Source of the DNA: Sphingomonas sp. NBWT7
GTDB taxonomy: Bacteria > Pseudomonadota > Alphaproteobacteria > Sphingomonadales > Sphingomonadaceae
DNA length: 64,000 bases
Reading direction: 5' to 3'
NCBI RefSeq assembly: GCF_014217605.1
Contig: NZ_CP043639.1
Span: 1,015,501-1,079,500 of the forward strand
Below are positions 16,965 to 24,813 of the stretch, in pieces. Under the pieces are notes generated by a model. That model saw only the letters and a list, made by a program, of their open reading frames with translations. It was not told the DNA's origin and did not search any database. Numbering within the stretch: the stretch's first letter is position 1; the number at the start of each line of letters is the position of its first letter. Made by a program: the position numbers and the translations under genes.

Positions 16965-16998
16965 GCGGCGGCCGCCCCGCTGCCGGGACGACCGCCGC
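16965..16998 (-). terminator. Hairpin after ahcY
   Basis: A long inverted repeat 21 nt past the ahcY stop on the minus strand, with a loop of 4 nt at the tip and two mismatches along a stem of about 15 bp. There is no T-tract. It is likely the ahcY terminator. Confidence 0.5.
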
Positions 16999-17018
16999 CA
17001 TTACTGATCAAATATCGA

Positions 17019-18443
17019 TCAGTAGCGATAGTGATCCGGCTTGAACGGCCCCTCGACCGGCACGCCGATGTAGCCGGCCTGCTTTGCCGTCAGCTTCGAC
17101 AGCTGCACGCCCAGCTTCTCGAGGTGCAGCGCCGCGACCTTCTCGTCGAGGTGCTTCGGCAGGACGTACACTTCGTTCTTGTAGTTCTCGCCCTTGGTCC
17201 ACAGCTCGATCTGCGCAAGCGTCTGGTTGGTGAACGACGCGCTCATCACGAACGACGGGTGGCCCGTCGCGCAGCCCAGGTTCACCAGGCGCCCCTTGGC
17301 GAGAATGATGATCTGCTTGCCGTCGGGGAACTTCACCAGATCGGTGCCCGGCTTCACCTCGGTCCAGTCGTAATTGTCGAGCGCCGCGATCTGGATCTCG
17401 CTGTCGAAGTGGCCGATGTTGCACACGATGCTCATGGGCTTCATCGCCTTCATGTGATCGGCGGTGATCACGTCGGCATTGCCCGTCGCCGTCACGAAGA
17501 TGTCGGCGCGCTTCACCGCCTCGTCCATCGTCACGACCTCGAAGCCTTCCATCGCCGCCTGCAGCGCGCAGATCGGATCGACCTCGGTCACCATCACGCG
17601 CGCACCGCCGTTGCGCAGCGACTGCGCCGAGCCCTTGCCAACGTCACCGAAGCCGGCGACGCAGGCGACCTTACCCGCGAGCATCACGTCGGTGGCGCGG
17701 CGGATCGCGTCGACCAGCGATTCCTTGCAGCCGTACAGGTTGTCGAACTTCGACTTGGTCACCGAGTCGTTGACGTTGATCGCGGGGAACGGCAGCTCGC
17801 CCTTCTTCGCGATTTCGTACAGCCGGTGGACGCCGGTCGTCGTCTCTTCGCTGACGCCCTTCAGGTTCTTGACCGTCTCGGTGAGGTAGCCCGGATACTT
17901 CGCGATGAACGCCTTGAGCGCCCGCTGGAACTCGACCTCTTCGGCGTTCTCCGGCTCGCCGAGCGTCGCGCCTGCCTCGAGCTTCGCGCCCCACAGTGCG
18001 AACATCGTCGCGTCGCCGCCGTCGTCCAGGATGATGTTGGCGGTGGTGCCGTCACCATCGGCGCCCCAGTTGAAGATCGAGCCGACATAGTCCCAATATT
18101 CGGCCAGGCTCTCGCCCTTCACCGCGAACACCGGAATGCCGGCAGCAGCGATCGCGGCGGCGGCGTGATCCTGCGTCGAGAAGATGTTGCACGTCGCCCA
18201 GCGCACGTCGGCGCCGAGCGCGGTCAGCGTCTCGATCAGCACCGCGGTCTGGATCGTCATGTGCAGCGAGCCGGTGATGCGCGCGCCCTTCAGCGGCTGC
18301 GACGCGCCATATTCCTCGCGCAGCGCCATCAAGCCGGGCATCTCGGTCTCGGCGATGTTGATCTCGGCGCGGCCGAAATCGGCGAGGCCGATGTCCTTGA
18401 TGACATAGTCGGCATTGGTGGGGCGATCGAGCACGGTGGCCAC
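17019..18443 (-). CDS. ahcY: Adenosylhomocysteinase
   Basis: A 474-aa NAD-dependent hydrolase splitting S-adenosylhomocysteine into adenosine and homocysteine, which keeps the methyl cycle running. The start is a GTG (18443) giving [21 protein letters not shown] 7 nt upstream supports it, and the open frame before it has no family match. The NAD Rossmann motif is [10 protein letters not shown], and the SAH-binding regions ([13 protein letters not shown] and [10 protein letters not shown]) are typical. The C-terminal KPDHYRY end is the hallmark tail. It is preceded at about 100 nt by a perfect palindrome that may be its operator. Confidence 0.97.
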   Translation of the reverse strand: MATVLDRPTNADYVIKDIGLADFGRAEINIAETEMPGLMALREEYGASQPLKGARITGSLHMTIQTAVLIETLTALGADVRWATCNIFSTQDHAAAAIAAAGIPVFAVKGESLAEYWDYVGSIFNWGADGDGTTANIILDDGGDATMFALWGAKLEAGATLGEPENAEEVEFQRALKAFIAKYPGYLTETVKNLKGVSEETTTGVHRLYEIAKKGELPFPAINVNDSVTKSKFDNLYGCKESLVDAIRRATDVMLAGKVACVAGFGDVGKGSAQSLRNGGARVMVTEVDPICALQAAMEGFEVVTMDEAVKRADIFVTATGNADVITADHMKAMKPMSIVCNIGHFDSEIQIAALDNYDWTEVKPGTDLVKFPDGKQIIILAKGRLVNLGCATGHPSFVMSASFTNQTLAQIELWTKGENYKNEVYVLPKHLDEKVAALHLEKLGVQLSKLTAKQAGYIGVPVEGPFKPDHYRY

Positions 18444-18533
18444 AACGGGTCTCCAGGGATTGTGAAGCCGACCAAGGCACGTCTTACCGGCCGGCATGGC
18501 CGCGCACATAGCGACAGCGCGACAGCGTTACAA

Positions 18534-18553
18534 ATATAAAGATATCTTTATAT
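18534..18553. promoter_or_regulatory. Perfect 20-bp palindrome upstream of ahcY (SahR-type operator candidate)
   Basis: The sequence ATATAAAGATATCTTTATAT is a perfect inverted repeat about 90 nt before the ahcY start codon, in an AT-rich pocket. ArsR-family SahR regulators of methionine/SAM-cycle genes in proteobacteria bind AT-rich palindromes of this kind centred on GATATC. I infer that it represses ahcY when SAH is low. The regulator gene is not in the window. Confidence 0.6.
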
Positions 18554-18691
18554 GTCGCCTGCTGGACTGAAATTCGATTACCGGCCGGGGCGCGTCCTCA
18601 TCTCTGCGCGGTGGGCGTGCGTTCCCGCCTTCCGCATCGCTGGAGAAATCACCAGCACGCTATTGCGGATTAGGTGCGACCACCGCTTTCC

Positions 18692-18721
18692 ACTTCTTCG
18701 CCATCTAATAGGCGACGAAGT
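18692..18721. other. Imperfect hairpin in the intergenic region
   Basis: The 11-bp arm 18692-18702 pairs with 18711-18721 with one mismatch around an 8-nt AT-rich loop. It is not next to a gene end, so it is not an obvious terminator. It could belong to a small RNA, but nothing else supports that. Confidence 0.35.
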
Positions 18722-18871
18722 GTCGTACTCAAGCCTCTGACAAATCTGGGCTGCGTTGCGATCCGGCATCCGGTGACAAGCAGGCTTAGCAGCTGGGAGC
18801 GGGAGGACCACGCTCGGGTGCGGCGCCTTCGATCGACCAGCCTGTCCGGTTAACCGCATCAGGCCACGAAC

Positions 18872-18898
18872 AAAAAAAGGGCGGCTCGAAGGCCGCCC
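18872..18898 (-). terminator. Intrinsic terminator of the tonB-exbBDD operon
   Basis: On the minus strand the 7-bp stem GGGCGGC / GCCGCCC with a 6-nt loop is followed directly by seven T residues (A-run at 18872-18878 on the plus strand). It lies about 50 nt past the last exbD gene. It is the clearest canonical intrinsic terminator in the window. Confidence 0.85.
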
Positions 18899-18948
18899 GT
18901 GATCGTCGCTTTGCCAGCGCGATCGTGGATTCGATCACCCGAGGGAAA

Positions 18949-19377
18949 TCAGAATTCCTTGTAGAACTGCTCGTTCCCGATGAAGCCGAGCTTGGTGATG
19001 TTCGACCGCTTGATCACCGCAAGCGTCCGATCTACCGAGTCGTAGCGAACCTGCGGATCGGGCTGGAAGTGCAGCTCGGGCTCCGGGTTCATCGCCGCCG
19101 CAACGTCGAGATACTGGCGCAGGCGAACTTGGTCCACTGGGGCGCCGTTCCACGCGACGGTGCCGTCGGTCGAGATCGTGATCTTGTTCTTCTGCGGATC
19201 GACCGGCGGGGGCGTGTTGTTCGCCGCGTTCTGCGGAAGGTCCACCTTCACCGCGTGGGTCTGGATCGGGATCGTGATGATGAACATGATGATGAGCACG
19301 AGCAGGACGTCGATCAACGGCGTCATGTTCAGGTCCATCATCGGCTCGCCGTCATCGCTGCCGCCACTCATTGCCAT
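18949..19377 (-). CDS. exbD: Biopolymer transport protein ExbD (second copy)
   Basis: A 142-aa inner-membrane protein with one N-terminal transmembrane helix. Just before it is the family motif DLNMTPLIDVLLVLIIMFII, whose Asp in LIDVL is the protonatable residue of ExbD/TolR channels. The periplasmic domain follows. It ends the operon tonB-exbB-exbD-exbD; it begins 24 nt after the first exbD copy. Two ExbD paralogues next to one ExbB are known in xanthomonads and sphingomonads; the division of labour is not fixed here. Confidence 0.93.
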   Translation of the reverse strand: MAMSGGSDDGEPMMDLNMTPLIDVLLVLIIMFIITIPIQTHAVKVDLPQNAANNTPPPVDPQKNKITISTDGTVAWNGAPVDQVRLRQYLDVAAAMNPEPELHFQPDPQVRYDSVDRTLAVIKRSNITKLGFIGNEQFYKEF

Positions 19378-19401
19378 GTCAAATACTCCTGGTGGCTCTG
19401 C

Positions 19402-19884
19402 TTACAGACGCTCGACCGTGGTGCCCGCCGGCGGCTCGGAAATGAAGCCGACCTTGGCGAAACCTGCCATCTGCATATTGTAGATCGCACCCGCCACGCA
19501 CTTCCAGGGCACATTCACGTCGCCGCGGATATGCGCCTCGGGCAGTTCGAGATCGGGGTTGTTGACCCCGCCCTGCTTCTCGATCTCGAGCTTCAGCTTG
19601 GCCACCGCGCGATCGAGCAGCTCCTGCTGCGTCACCGGGGACATACCCCAATATACCGCGCAACCGCCGTCCGGTTTGGTAGTGACCGAGAGCGAGACGT
19701 TCTCGGGCTTGGTCGTCGTCGGATCGAAGCGGACCTGCGGCAGCTTCACGTCCACCGTCTGGATCACGACGGGAACCGCGATCAGGAAGATGATCAGCAA
19801 CACCAGCATGACGTCGACGAGCGGCGTCGCATTGATGTCCGACAACGGTTTCTCTGTGGAATCTCCACCGACATTCATCGCCAT
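19402..19884 (-). CDS. exbD: Biopolymer transport protein ExbD (first copy)
   Basis: A 160-aa paralogue of the downstream ExbD. The membrane motif is DINATPLVDVMLVLLIIFLI with the same essential Asp. The periplasmic part differs from the other copy and contains two Cys (GGCAVYWGM and PWKCVAGAIY), which could form a disulfide bond. It follows exbB by 83 nt. The pair probably forms mixed or alternative channels with ExbB. Confidence 0.93.
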   Translation of the reverse strand: MAMNVGGDSTEKPLSDINATPLVDVMLVLLIIFLIAVPVVIQTVDVKLPQVRFDPTTTKPENVSLSVTTKPDGGCAVYWGMSPVTQQELLDRAVAKLKLEIEKQGGVNNPDLELPEAHIRGDVNVPWKCVAGAIYNMQMAGFAKVGFISEPPAGTTVERL

Positions 19885-19967
19885 GCGCGATTGATCCTAT
19901 CCTTTTGCGCCCGTCCGAACAGCGGAGGGGCGGGATCGGGGCCGCCGGTGGGCAGCCCCGACATCAT

Positions 19968-20777
19968 TCAGCCGCGGGTCTGCACGCCGCCGACCTGGCC
20001 GGCCGTGGTCGTATTCGGCACGGCCTTGTTGGCGACGGCCGGCGCCGGCTTGGTCGCCGCACCGGCGAACGCCGGACGAACCGCGCCGCCCGAGGCGAGG
20101 TAGCCGAGAACGTCGTTCGAGAAGGACGACAGGTCTTCCGCGATCGCCTTGTTGCGGCGCTGCAGCCAGTTGTACGCGAGCACCGCGGGAACCGCGACGA
20201 CGAGGCCGAGCGCGGTCATGATGAGCGCCTCACCGACCGGGCCGGCAACCGCGTCGATCGACGCCTGACCGGCCGCACCGATCTTCACCAGCGCGCGGTA
20301 GATGCCGACCACCGTGCCGAACAGGCCGATGAACGGTGCGGTCGCGCCCACCGTTGCGAGGAAGGCGAGACCGCCGCCCAGCTTCGAGTTGATCGCGGCT
20401 TCCGAACGGTTCAGCGAACCGTGCAGCCAGTCATGCGCCTCGACCGGATCGGTCAGCTTGCTGTGCTGCTCCTGCGCGGCGAGACCGTCGTCGACGATCT
20501 GCTTGTACGCCGAGTTCTTCTCCAGCTTCGCCGAGCCTTCGCGCAGCGAGTTCGAGCTCCAGAACGACGAGCGCATGCGCTTGTACTGGTTGATGATCTT
20601 CTGCTGCTCGAACAGCTTGGTGAACATGATGTAGAACGAGACGACCGAGAACAGCACCAGGATGCCGAACACGGACTGGGCGATAATGCCGCCCTGCTCG
20701 AGCGCGGCGCCCAGGCCGTAGGGGTTTTCCGCCGGGGCTGCCGGCGCCGCGGCAGCGGCGAGGATGGTGGTGATCAT
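19968..20777 (-). CDS. exbB: MotA/TolQ/ExbB proton channel protein
   Basis: A 269-aa integral membrane protein that, with ExbD, converts the proton gradient into conformational energy for TonB. The first hydrophobic segment is about residues 25-50. The conserved channel core is the later segment GGLAFLATVGATAPFIGLFG with the TVGATAPFIGLFGTV signature, followed by the last helix EALIMTALGLVVAVPAVLAY. The Ala/Pro-rich C-terminal tail is not conserved. It is the second gene of the operon, 46 nt after tonB. Confidence 0.95.
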   Translation of the reverse strand: MITTILAAAAAPAAPAENPYGLGAALEQGGIIAQSVFGILVLFSVVSFYIMFTKLFEQQKIINQYKRMRSSFWSSNSLREGSAKLEKNSAYKQIVDDGLAAQEQHSKLTDPVEAHDWLHGSLNRSEAAINSKLGGGLAFLATVGATAPFIGLFGTVVGIYRALVKIGAAGQASIDAVAGPVGEALIMTALGLVVAVPAVLAYNWLQRRNKAIAEDLSSFSNDVLGYLASGGAVRPAFAGAATKPAPAVANKAVPNTTTAGQVGGVQTRG

Positions 20778-20823
20778 TCGAATGGTATCCCTCTGAAAAT
20801 CGCAAATCGTAAGTGGAAGATCG

Positions 20824-21489
20824 TCATTCGCTCGGCAGACGCCACACCACGCGGCGGGTCTGCGTCGTGGCGATCGGGTTGCCCGCTGCGTCCGTTGCCG
20901 GCGCGTAGCGACCGCGGCGCGTCAGCGCGCGGCAGGCGGCCTGATCGAGCGCGTTGGAACCGCTGGACGCGGTAACGACGCAATTCTCGACACGACCCTG
21001 GGTGTTGATCGTCCACTTGATCGCGGTGGTGCCTTCTTCCTCGGCCCGGATCGAGCTCGGCGGATAGTCGTCGTTGGTGATCCACTGCGCCGGATCACCC
21101 TTCGCGCCTGCTGCCTTGCTGACGACCGGCGGTGCGGGCGGAGCGGGAGGCGGCGGGGCCGGAGGAGCGACCGGGGTCGGGATGTACACCGGCGGCGGCG
21201 TCGGAACCGACTGGATCACCGGCGCCTGCGACGGCGTCGACACGATCGGCGGCGGCGTCACGACGGGCGGCGGCGTCATCGGAACGTCCGGCGGCGGGGG
21301 CGGCGGTTCGTCCGGCGGCGGGGGTGGTGGTTCCTCCACGTCGAACGTGTTCAATTTCTCCGAAACCTTTTTCACGTACTGGAACGCGAGGCCGGTGACG
21401 AAGGCGTAGCCGAGAGCAGCATGGATGAGCGCCACGATGACAATCGCGACGACCTTGCTCCCGCTCATCTTCTGGTCAGAGTAGGCCAT
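20824..21489 (-). CDS. tonB: TonB energy transducer
   Basis: A 221-aa protein anchored in the inner membrane. The N-terminal helix (about residues 13-34) carries the signal anchor; then comes a long Pro-rich region (EEPPPPPP and further PPP runs, about residues 52-125) that spans the periplasm, and a C-terminal TonB domain from about residue 140 with IKWTINTQGRVENC and the final RVVWRLP. Ser or His at the membrane motif was not checked. It is the first gene of the operon, with two small hairpins about 100 nt upstream. Confidence 0.94.
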   Translation of the reverse strand: MAYSDQKMSGSKVVAIVIVALIHAALGYAFVTGLAFQYVKKVSEKLNTFDVEEPPPPPPDEPPPPPPDVPMTPPPVVTPPPIVSTPSQAPVIQSVPTPPPVYIPTPVAPPAPPPPAPPAPPVVSKAAGAKGDPAQWITNDDYPPSSIRAEEEGTTAIKWTINTQGRVENCVVTASSGSNALDQAACRALTRRGRYAPATDAAGNPIATTQTRRVVWRLPSE

Positions 21490-21581
21490 TCAGCAAAAGC
21501 ACTCCCTAATCCCTATGGCCCGAAGGGGCCGGGCGGCCTGCCACGGCTCCCGCTAGGCGGAATGGGCGTGCCGGTCCGTCC

Positions 21582-21647
21582 GCAAGGGCTAAACGACACC
21601 CTTGCAGTCCGCGAGTCCTAACTTGGCGTTTAACGACACGCAAACGC
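21582..21647. promoter_or_regulatory. Upstream region of tonB with two small inverted repeats
   Basis: GCAAGGG / CCCTTGC (21582-21588 with 21599-21605) and GCGTTT / AAACGC (21626-21631 with 21642-21647) each enclose a 10-nt loop that contains AACGACA. The repeat of loop sequence and spacing upstream of the tonB operon suggests regulation, but no known box (Fur, for instance) is evident. Confidence 0.3.
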
Positions 21648-21730
21648 TTTGTCGGACGCAACAAACGTACAATCGCCCTATCGCGGATTTATTTCTGTAT
21701 CGCGGCATGGCGATCGATTAACCGAAACGC

Positions 21731-22585
21731 ATGGCCAGCAAACCAATCTGTTCGCTCGCGCTGCTTCTGGCGAGCGCCCTTCCCGCGTGCGCGCAGCCCG
21801 CTTCGCCCCCGGCCCTCGCAGCGGAGAATGTCGCCGCGCCCGCCTATGCCGATGTCGCCGACCTGGTGATCGCCAGCGATCTGGTGATCGACGCGGCGAT
21901 CGCGTCCACCGTCCGGATCAAGGGCGCGGAGGCGGCGAACGTGCCGCCGGGCGTCACGCGCTATTATGTAGAGGCGGACGTCACCGCGCTGATCCGCGGC
22001 ATCAACGCGGTGGCACCGCGCGTCGGCTACGTGCTCGACGCGCCGCTCGGCCCCGATGGGCGGCAACCGAAGTTCAAGAAGGCGCGCGTCCTTTTGTTTG
22101 CGCGCGCGGTGGCCGGCAGCCCCGGCCAGATCCAGCTCGTTACCCCCGATGCGCAGCGCGGCTGGACGCCCGCGCTCGACGCCGTGACGCGTCGCATCGC
22201 AGGCGAACTCGTCGCCGGTGACGCGCCCCCCGTCGTCACCGGGATCGGCAACGCCTTCCACGTCCCCGGCTCGCTTCCCGGCGAGGGCGAGACGCAAGTG
22301 TTCCTGACCACGCGCGACAATCGCCCCGTATCGCTCAGCATCCTGCGGCGACCGGGCGAGCAGCCGCGCTGGGCGGTCGCGCTGTCGGAGATCGTCGACG
22401 ATGCCGCCGGCCCGCCGCCGCGCGATTCGTTGCTGTGGTATCGCCTCGCCTGCGCGCTGCCGCCCGTGCTTCCCCAACGCAGTACGCACGCGCTCGACGC
22501 GAACGATGCGCGCATCGCGCAGGATGATTATCGCTTCGTCGTCGCTCAGCTGGGCCCGTGCCGCCGCGATGGCGCCGGCGGCTGA
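21731..22585 (+). CDS. Conserved hypothetical secreted protein
   Basis: A 284-aa protein with a signal peptide (about residues 1-22, cleavage after ACA/AQP) and no membrane segment in the mature part. I recognise no functional domain. There are two Cys in the C-terminal third (LACALPP and LGPCRRD), possibly a disulfide bond, and the fold looks globular and mixed. It lies alone between the tonB region and convergent folB. Related proteins are expected in other sphingomonads, but I do not know a function. Confidence 0.7.
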   Translation: MASKPICSLALLLASALPACAQPASPPALAAENVAAPAYADVADLVIASDLVIDAAIASTVRIKGAEAANVPPGVTRYYVEADVTALIRGINAVAPRVGYVLDAPLGPDGRQPKFKKARVLLFARAVAGSPGQIQLVTPDAQRGWTPALDAVTRRIAGELVAGDAPPVVTGIGNAFHVPGSLPGEGETQVFLTTRDNRPVSLSILRRPGEQPRWAVALSEIVDDAAGPPPRDSLLWYRLACALPPVLPQRSTHALDANDARIAQDDYRFVVAQLGPCRRDGAGG

Positions 22586-22594
22586 TCGCCGTCG

Positions 22595-22614
22595 ACCGCC
22601 GCGTCAGCGGCGGT
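22595..22614. terminator. Hairpin between convergent genes
   Basis: An 8-bp perfect stem ACCGCCGC / GCGGCGGT with the 4-nt loop GTCA; the folB stop codon lies in the loop and stem edge. It can serve the gene ending at 22585 and folB on the other strand. There is no T-run. Confidence 0.4.
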
Positions 22615-22975
22615 GGCGCACCAGCGTGATACCGATCGATTCGCCGGCCTCGGCGATCGCCAGCTTGACGATCTTCACTTTTACCCGCTGCACGCGCTTG
22701 TCCTGCAGGAACAGCGTCTCGGCGATGTGATCAGCGACCCCCTCAATCAGCGTGAAGTGCACGCCGGGGGGCAGCGCCGCCGTCGCCGCATGCTTCAGGT
22801 CGAGGTAGTTCTTCGATCCCGACAGCGGCGTGTCGGGCGCATAGTGTGCCGGCGCATCGAGCAGCACGGTCAGCGATATCCGCAGCGGCTGCGGCAGGTG
22901 CGTTTCCTCCGAATAGACGCCGGTCAGCACCGGCACTTCCAGATCGTGCACTTCGAGTTCGAGCGTGTCTTCCAC
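22604..22975 (-). CDS. folB: Dihydroneopterin aldolase
   Basis: A 123-aa FolB-family enzyme that cleaves dihydroneopterin in folate synthesis. Family features are the early LEVPVLTGVYSEE stretch, the central DLKHAATAALPPG and the FTLIEGVADHIAETLF segment, whose Glu and Lys neighbours form the pterin site, then VKVKIVKLAIAE. The start is a GTG. Length is normal. No other folate gene is close. Confidence 0.9.
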   Translation of the reverse strand: MEDTLELEVHDLEVPVLTGVYSEETHLPQPLRISLTVLLDAPAHYAPDTPLSGSKNYLDLKHAATAALPPGVHFTLIEGVADHIAETLFLQDKRVQRVKVKIVKLAIAEAGESIGITLVRHRR

Positions 22976-23091
22976 GCCGGCGCGCTTAGCGACTGATCGC
23001 GGGCAGCGCCATTCCGCTTGCGTTCAGATCGGCAGCGGCTAGAGCGCGGCGCCTTTCGGCCGGGTTTGCGCGGCCGCGGTTGGAGCGGGGA

Positions 23092-23592
23092 ATGGTCGAA
23101 CTGGTCGCGCTGGAGACGGTGGATGCCGCCGCGGTGGAGGGTCTGCTCGACCGCGCGTTCGGCCGCGATCGCCACGCGCGCACCGCCTATCGCCTGCGTG
23201 ACGGTGTCGACGCGCTACCCGGCCCCAGCCTCGCCGCGATCGACAACGGCGGGCTGGTGGGGACGATCCAGCTGTGGCCGATCGTTTTCGCCGGCGACGA
23301 CGGCCGGCGCGTGCCGCTTACGTTGGTCGGCCCCGTCGCCGTCGTGCCCGAGCGGCAGCGCGATGGGATCGGCCGGCTGCTCGTCGCTGCGGCGATCGAG
23401 CGGATGGGCGAGTCGCCGCTGATGCTGATCGGTGATCCCGGATATTACGGCCGCTTCTTCGGCTTCACCGCCGCGCGCACCGGCGCGTGGCGCCTCCCCG
23501 GCCCGTTCGAGCGCCACCGCCTGCTCGCGCGCGGCCCCGGCGTGCCTGACGGTGCCGGCGCGATCGGGCCGCACGTGCGCACCCCCGTCTGA
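23092..23592 (+). CDS. GNAT-family N-acetyltransferase
   Basis: A 166-aa acetyltransferase. The start at ATG 23092 is preferred to an upstream TTG because GGAG sits 6 nt before it. The acetyl-CoA-binding segment is VVPERQRDGIGRLLVAAAIE, the classical Q/RxxGxG/A loop, followed by GDPGYYGRFFGFT, typical of the YhbS-like group. The acetyl acceptor is not known. It is on the plus strand and leads into the DUF1285 gene after 58 nt. Confidence 0.88.
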   Translation: MVELVALETVDAAAVEGLLDRAFGRDRHARTAYRLRDGVDALPGPSLAAIDNGGLVGTIQLWPIVFAGDDGRRVPLTLVGPVAVVPERQRDGIGRLLVAAAIERMGESPLMLIGDPGYYGRFFGFTAARTGAWRLPGPFERHRLLARGPGVPDGAGAIGPHVRTPV

Positions 23593-23650
23593 TCGGCGCC
23601 TGATCGCCGCCAGCCTTTACCCGCACGCCCGCGCGCCCTACCTCGGCACC

Positions 23651-24214
23651 ATGCCAATGACCCCGCAACCCGATTTCGACACGCTGACCGTTGCGGATAT
23701 CGCGCGGTTGGCGGACAGCGACCGCCTGCCCCCGGTTGACCGCTGGCACCCGGACCATTGCGGCAACAGCGACATGCGGATCGCGCGCGATGGCACCTGG
23801 TATCACCAGGGCAGTCCGATCGGGCGCGCGGCGATGGTGCGCGCGTTCAGCCGCATCCTGCGCCGCGAGCCGGACGGCGGCTACGTCCTCGTTACTCCGG
23901 TCGAGAAGCTCGACATCGCGGTCGAGGACGCGCCCTTCGTCGCAGTCGAGCTCAAGGCAGAGGGTGAGGGCCGCAACGCTACGCTCGCCTTCCGGCTCAA
24001 CACCGGCGACGTGGTCACCGCCTCGGCCGATCACCCACTGCGTGTCGTCGCGCATGACGATGGGCCCCACCCCTATGTTCACGTGCGCGGCGGGCTGGAG
24101 GCGCTGATCGCCCGGCCGGTCTATTACGAGCTCGCCGAACGCGCGCTCGCCGGCGAGGATGGTGCGACGCCGGGCGTGTGGAGCGCGGGCACGTTCTTCC
24201 CCATCGCACCGTGA
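23651..24214 (+). CDS. DUF1285 domain protein
   Basis: A 187-aa protein with the DUF1285 fold. The start MPMTPQPDFDTLTVADIARL fits the family; the longer frame upstream lies in the GNAT gene. Recognisable segments include DGTWYHQGSPIGRAAMVRAF (a family signature), RLEREPDGGYVLVTPVEK-like text and the Val-rich sheet. Function is unknown, though structures of relatives suggest ligand binding. Its stop overlaps the GTG of the NUDIX gene (GTGA), so these two are coupled and probably translated from one message together with cca. Confidence 0.88.
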   Translation: MPMTPQPDFDTLTVADIARLADSDRLPPVDRWHPDHCGNSDMRIARDGTWYHQGSPIGRAAMVRAFSRILRREPDGGYVLVTPVEKLDIAVEDAPFVAVELKAEGEGRNATLAFRLNTGDVVTASADHPLRVVAHDDGPHPYVHVRGGLEALIARPVYYELAERALAGEDGATPGVWSAGTFFPIAP

Positions 24215-24813
24215 CCTCGCTCGTCGACCGGCTCGGCCGCGCGCTCACCGATGGCATGGGGCAGCAGACGATCCTGCTCGCCGGCGATCACGTCGATCTC
24301 GACGCTGCGCCCGAGGATACGCTCACGCCGGCCGCGGTGCTGGTGCCAGTCACCGATCGCCCGCGCCCCGGCGTGATCCTGACGCAGCGCACCGAGACGC
24401 TGCGCCGCCACGCGGGGCAAATCGCCTTTCCCGGCGGCCGTCTTGATCTTGGCGAGGATGCGATCACCGCGGCGCTGCGCGAGGCTGACGAGGAGATCGC
24501 ACTGCCCCCGTCGGCGGTAACGGTGGTGGGAGAGGCCGACCGCTATCGCACCGTCACCGGCTACACTGTCATCCCCGTCGTCGCCGTGGTGCCGCCCGAT
24601 CTCCCGCTCGTGCCGTCGGAGGCGGAAGTCGCCAGCGTGTTCGAGGTGCCGCTCGATTTCCTCCTCGACGTCGCCAATCACGTCGAGGCCACCGTCGACT
24701 GGCAGGGCCGCGAGCGGCGCTATTACGAGATCATGTGGCAGGATCGCCGCATCTGGGGCGCCACGGCGGCGATGATCGTCAACCTCGCACGGCGGCTGCG
24801 ATGGCAGGGGTGA
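24211..24813 (+). CDS. NUDIX hydrolase, CoA pyrophosphatase type
   Basis: A 200-aa enzyme starting at GTG 24211, chosen because it overlaps the upstream stop (GTGA). The Nudix box is complete: GGRLDLGEDAITAALREADEEI, with the metal-binding Glu residues in READEE. The preceding RRHAGQIAFPGG and the length match the YeaB/NudL CoA-pyrophosphatase group, which cleaves CoA to phosphopantetheine and adenosine 3',5'-diphosphate. It lies between DUF1285 and cca in a coupled run that is conserved in sphingomonads. Confidence 0.9.
   Translation: MTSLVDRLGRALTDGMGQQTILLAGDHVDLDAAPEDTLTPAAVLVPVTDRPRPGVILTQRTETLRRHAGQIAFPGGRLDLGEDAITAALREADEEIALPPSAVTVVGEADRYRTVTGYTVIPVVAVVPPDLPLVPSEAEVASVFEVPLDFLLDVANHVEATVDWQGRERRYYEIMWQDRRIWGATAAMIVNLARRLRWQG

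Larger units (their letters stand above)
18444..18871. other. Long intergenic region upstream of ahcY
   Basis: About 430 nt with no gene I can support. It holds the palindrome at 18534-18553 and an imperfect hairpin at 18692-18721 (11-bp stem with one mismatch, 8-nt loop). Base composition is less GC-rich than in neighbouring genes. A 62-codon plus-strand frame and a 93-codon minus-strand frame were judged unlikely to be real genes. Confidence 0.6.

Noticed and set aside
18552..18740. 62-codon plus-strand frame beginning right at the palindrome
   Set aside because: No ribosome binding site, no recognisable family, and the start overlaps the operator candidate. Treated as chance.
18578..18859. 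93-codon minus-strand frame upstream of ahcY
   Set aside because: Arg/Pro/Ser-rich composition typical of chance frames in GC-rich DNA, no start site support, no family.
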